Shown here: positions 62,590 through 64,000 of the stretch, in pieces
Numbering within the stretch: position 1 is the stretch's first letter
Layout: each line of letters begins with the position of its first letter
Assembly (NCBI RefSeq): GCF_900182705.1
Contig: NZ_FXTP01000009.1
Location: forward strand, 62,001-126,000
From: Gracilimonas mengyeensis
Lineage (GTDB): Bacteria; Bacteroidota; Rhodothermia; Balneolales; Balneolaceae
Length of the DNA: 64,000 nucleotides
Direction: 5' to 3'
Made by a program: the position numbers and the translations under genes
The notes under the pieces: generated by a model
Databases searched by the model: none
Seen by the model: the letters and a program-made list of their open reading frames with translations, nothing else
What the model was told of the DNA's origin: nothing

Positions 62590-63897
62590 TTGACTATATC
62601 GAAGCATACATATCGGTTTCTTGGGAGTTTACTCTGTCTTTTGGGGTTGTTGAGCGGGTCAGCTTTTGCACAAACTCAGCAAGCCGATAGCAGCTATTTT
62701 GAAATAAATGGCAGAGAAGACCGACGCGTTACCATTCCTTTTGAGCTTATCAACAACCTGGTGGTTATAGAAGCACAAATTAATGGTTCAACGCCCCTTA
62801 AGTTCATTGTAGATACCGGGGTTAGATATACGCTCATTACCTCGTTGTATAACAGGGAAGTGTATCTGAACAGTACACGTATCATTAACCTTGCCGGATT
62901 GGGAGAGGGGGAGGTGCTACAGGCTTATTTCTCAGAAGGTAACATCCTGGATATAGATCGTGTTAGCGGCCGGAATATGGAGGTAGTGATATTACAGGAA
63001 GATATTTTTAAGCTGGCCTCCTTTATGGGAACCGAAGTTCATGGACTTATAGGCTACGATCTGTTTAAAAATTTTGTGGTAGAGATCAACTATAAAAGAA
63101 AGCACATCTACTTATATAAACCGGAGGAGTTCGAAGAAAAATTTGAAAAATTACCCCGACATCGTAAATGGCATGAAGTTTCCCTGTTTCTCGATGAGCG
63201 TAAGTCATACGTAAATGTTGATTATCATAGTCCGGTTACTGACTCTACCGTACCCTTGCGGTTACTGGTAGATACCGGTTCCAGCAATGCCTTTTCTTTG
63301 TACGAACTGGCACATCCCGCCATCAAGGTTCCTGAGAATACCATCGATACCTTTTTAGGAACGGGGTTAAGCGGAGACGTAACGGGAGAGCTTGGCCGAA
63401 TCCCATCCATACAATTAGATGAGTTCACTTTTGAAGAACCCGTGGTAGCTTATCCGGACAGTATTTCAATCCGGCGCGCATTTAAAATTGGCAAACGGCA
63501 GGGAAGTATTGGGGGAGAAGCATTCCGGCGGTTCAAAGTGATATTTCACTATCAAAATGAGGCTATGTATATGAGGAAGAACAGTGATTTTGGGGATGAG
63601 TTCCATTACAACGCCAGTGGTATTGAAGTGCATACGCCCATTGCAAATCTGCCGTACTACGTGATTTCGGATGTCAGAAAAGGGTCTCCGGCAGAAGAAG
63701 CTGGCGTAAAGGTTGGAGATGTAATTCAATATTTAAACAGACGGCCGGTTGAATCCTATACGTTGAATGAAGTTCACAATCGGTTTTACAACAAAGAAGG
63801 AAGCAGAATTCGCATGACGGTATTAAGGGATGATACTGCCAGACTGGAGTTTAATTTCAGAATGAAAGATGAATTGCAGCTGCAAATGGATAATTAA
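62590..63897 (+). CDS. Exported double retropepsin-like aspartyl protease with PDZ domain
   Basis: 435 residues from a TTG start at 62590. A signal peptide (LLCLLGLLSGSAFAQ) is followed by two retropepsin-like modules, with D75TG (FIVDTGVRYTLI) and D228TG (LLVDTGSSNAF). Each ends in a HGLIGYDLFKNF / GSIGGEAFRRF turn. A PDZ domain (about residues 345-425, DVRKGSPAEEAGVKVGDVIQ) closes the protein. It is probably a periplasmic protease with peptide-binding PDZ; substrate unknown. Its neighbour upstream is the divergent cold-shock gene. Confidence 0.85.
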   Translation: MTISKHTYRFLGSLLCLLGLLSGSAFAQTQQADSSYFEINGREDRRVTIPFELINNLVVIEAQINGSTPLKFIVDTGVRYTLITSLYNREVYLNSTRIINLAGLGEGEVLQAYFSEGNILDIDRVSGRNMEVVILQEDIFKLASFMGTEVHGLIGYDLFKNFVVEINYKRKHIYLYKPEEFEEKFEKLPRHRKWHEVSLFLDERKSYVNVDYHSPVTDSTVPLRLLVDTGSSNAFSLYELAHPAIKVPENTIDTFLGTGLSGDVTGELGRIPSIQLDEFTFEEPVVAYPDSISIRRAFKIGKRQGSIGGEAFRRFKVIFHYQNEAMYMRKNSDFGDEFHYNASGIEVHTPIANLPYYVISDVRKGSPAEEAGVKVGDVIQYLNRRPVESYTLNEVHNRFYNKEGSRIRMTVLRDDTARLEFNFRMKDELQLQMDN

Positions 63898-64000
63898 AAT
63901 CAGGTTTTACTGATTTTGACAGGTAATTATTGATCAAAATTGCTAATTACTGCACTCACAATTTCTAATACTCGAAAAACTATCGCGGTATGAATGCAGT

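Overview
This window looks like the chromosome of a Balneolota/Rhodothermota-type member of the Bacteroidota assemblage (Balneolaceae-like). The grounds are a moderate GC content judged by eye, few clear Shine-Dalgarno sequences, the rpmF-plsX-fabHDG-acpP-fabF-rnc and cmk-rpsA gene orders, a long acidic ribosomal protein S1, many lipobox-bearing exported proteins, and several families of short intergenic hairpins of the kind seen in Bacteroidota. The assignment rests on gene content only and is moderately sure.

Layout. Positions 1-13,900 are an accessory, regulator-rich stretch. It holds a truncated NAD-dependent epimerase, three Crp/Fnr-type regulators, a second ketoacyl-ACP synthase paired with a TetR repressor, a TetR/short-chain-dehydrogenase pair, DinB, isochorismatase, OsmC, methyltransferase, VTT membrane protein, a second short-chain dehydrogenase, a glutamine amidotransferase, a secreted protein divergent from a LysR regulator, a SnoaL-like protein and a frameshifted DoxX gene. 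Positions 13,930-14,600 hold six minus-strand tRNA genes (Pro, Arg, Cys, Glu, His, Glu in transcription order). A glycosyltransferase, a secreted protein, ClpC, GpmI, S20, Cmk and S1 follow. Positions 25,000-32,300 hold PBP1A, an LpxH-like phosphoesterase, a polyprenyl synthetase, PfkA, Pgi and a deoxynucleoside kinase.

Positions 32,300-39,100 are the fatty-acid and phospholipid cluster (DUF177, rpmF, plsX, fabH, fabD, fabG, acpP, fabF, rnc). Then come a lipoprotein, MgtE, ThyA-FolA, a soluble hybrid histidine kinase, an HD phosphohydrolase, a four-helix-bundle gene bounded by inverted repeats, a thioesterase, a DUF1080 lipoprotein, an M42 aminopeptidase, a two-domain fasciclin lipoprotein, a CheW protein split by a zinc-binding CZB domain, Sua5, Mfd, alanine dehydrogenase, an M28 peptidase, a saccharopine-dehydrogenase-like protein, a cold-shock protein and a double retropepsin-PDZ protein.

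Most of the window is housekeeping. The best candidates for something little described are: (1) the 539-bp unit at 46,423-46,961, a four-helix-bundle (23S-IVS family) gene flanked by 27-bp inverted repeats built from 8-bp tandem units and sitting between two co-directional genes; (2) the CheW/CZB insertion protein; (3) two TetR circuits whose operators can be read directly, one controlling a second FabF; and (4) several families of hairpin-doublet intergenic repeats. I see no CRISPR array, prophage, transposase or recognisable defence island.
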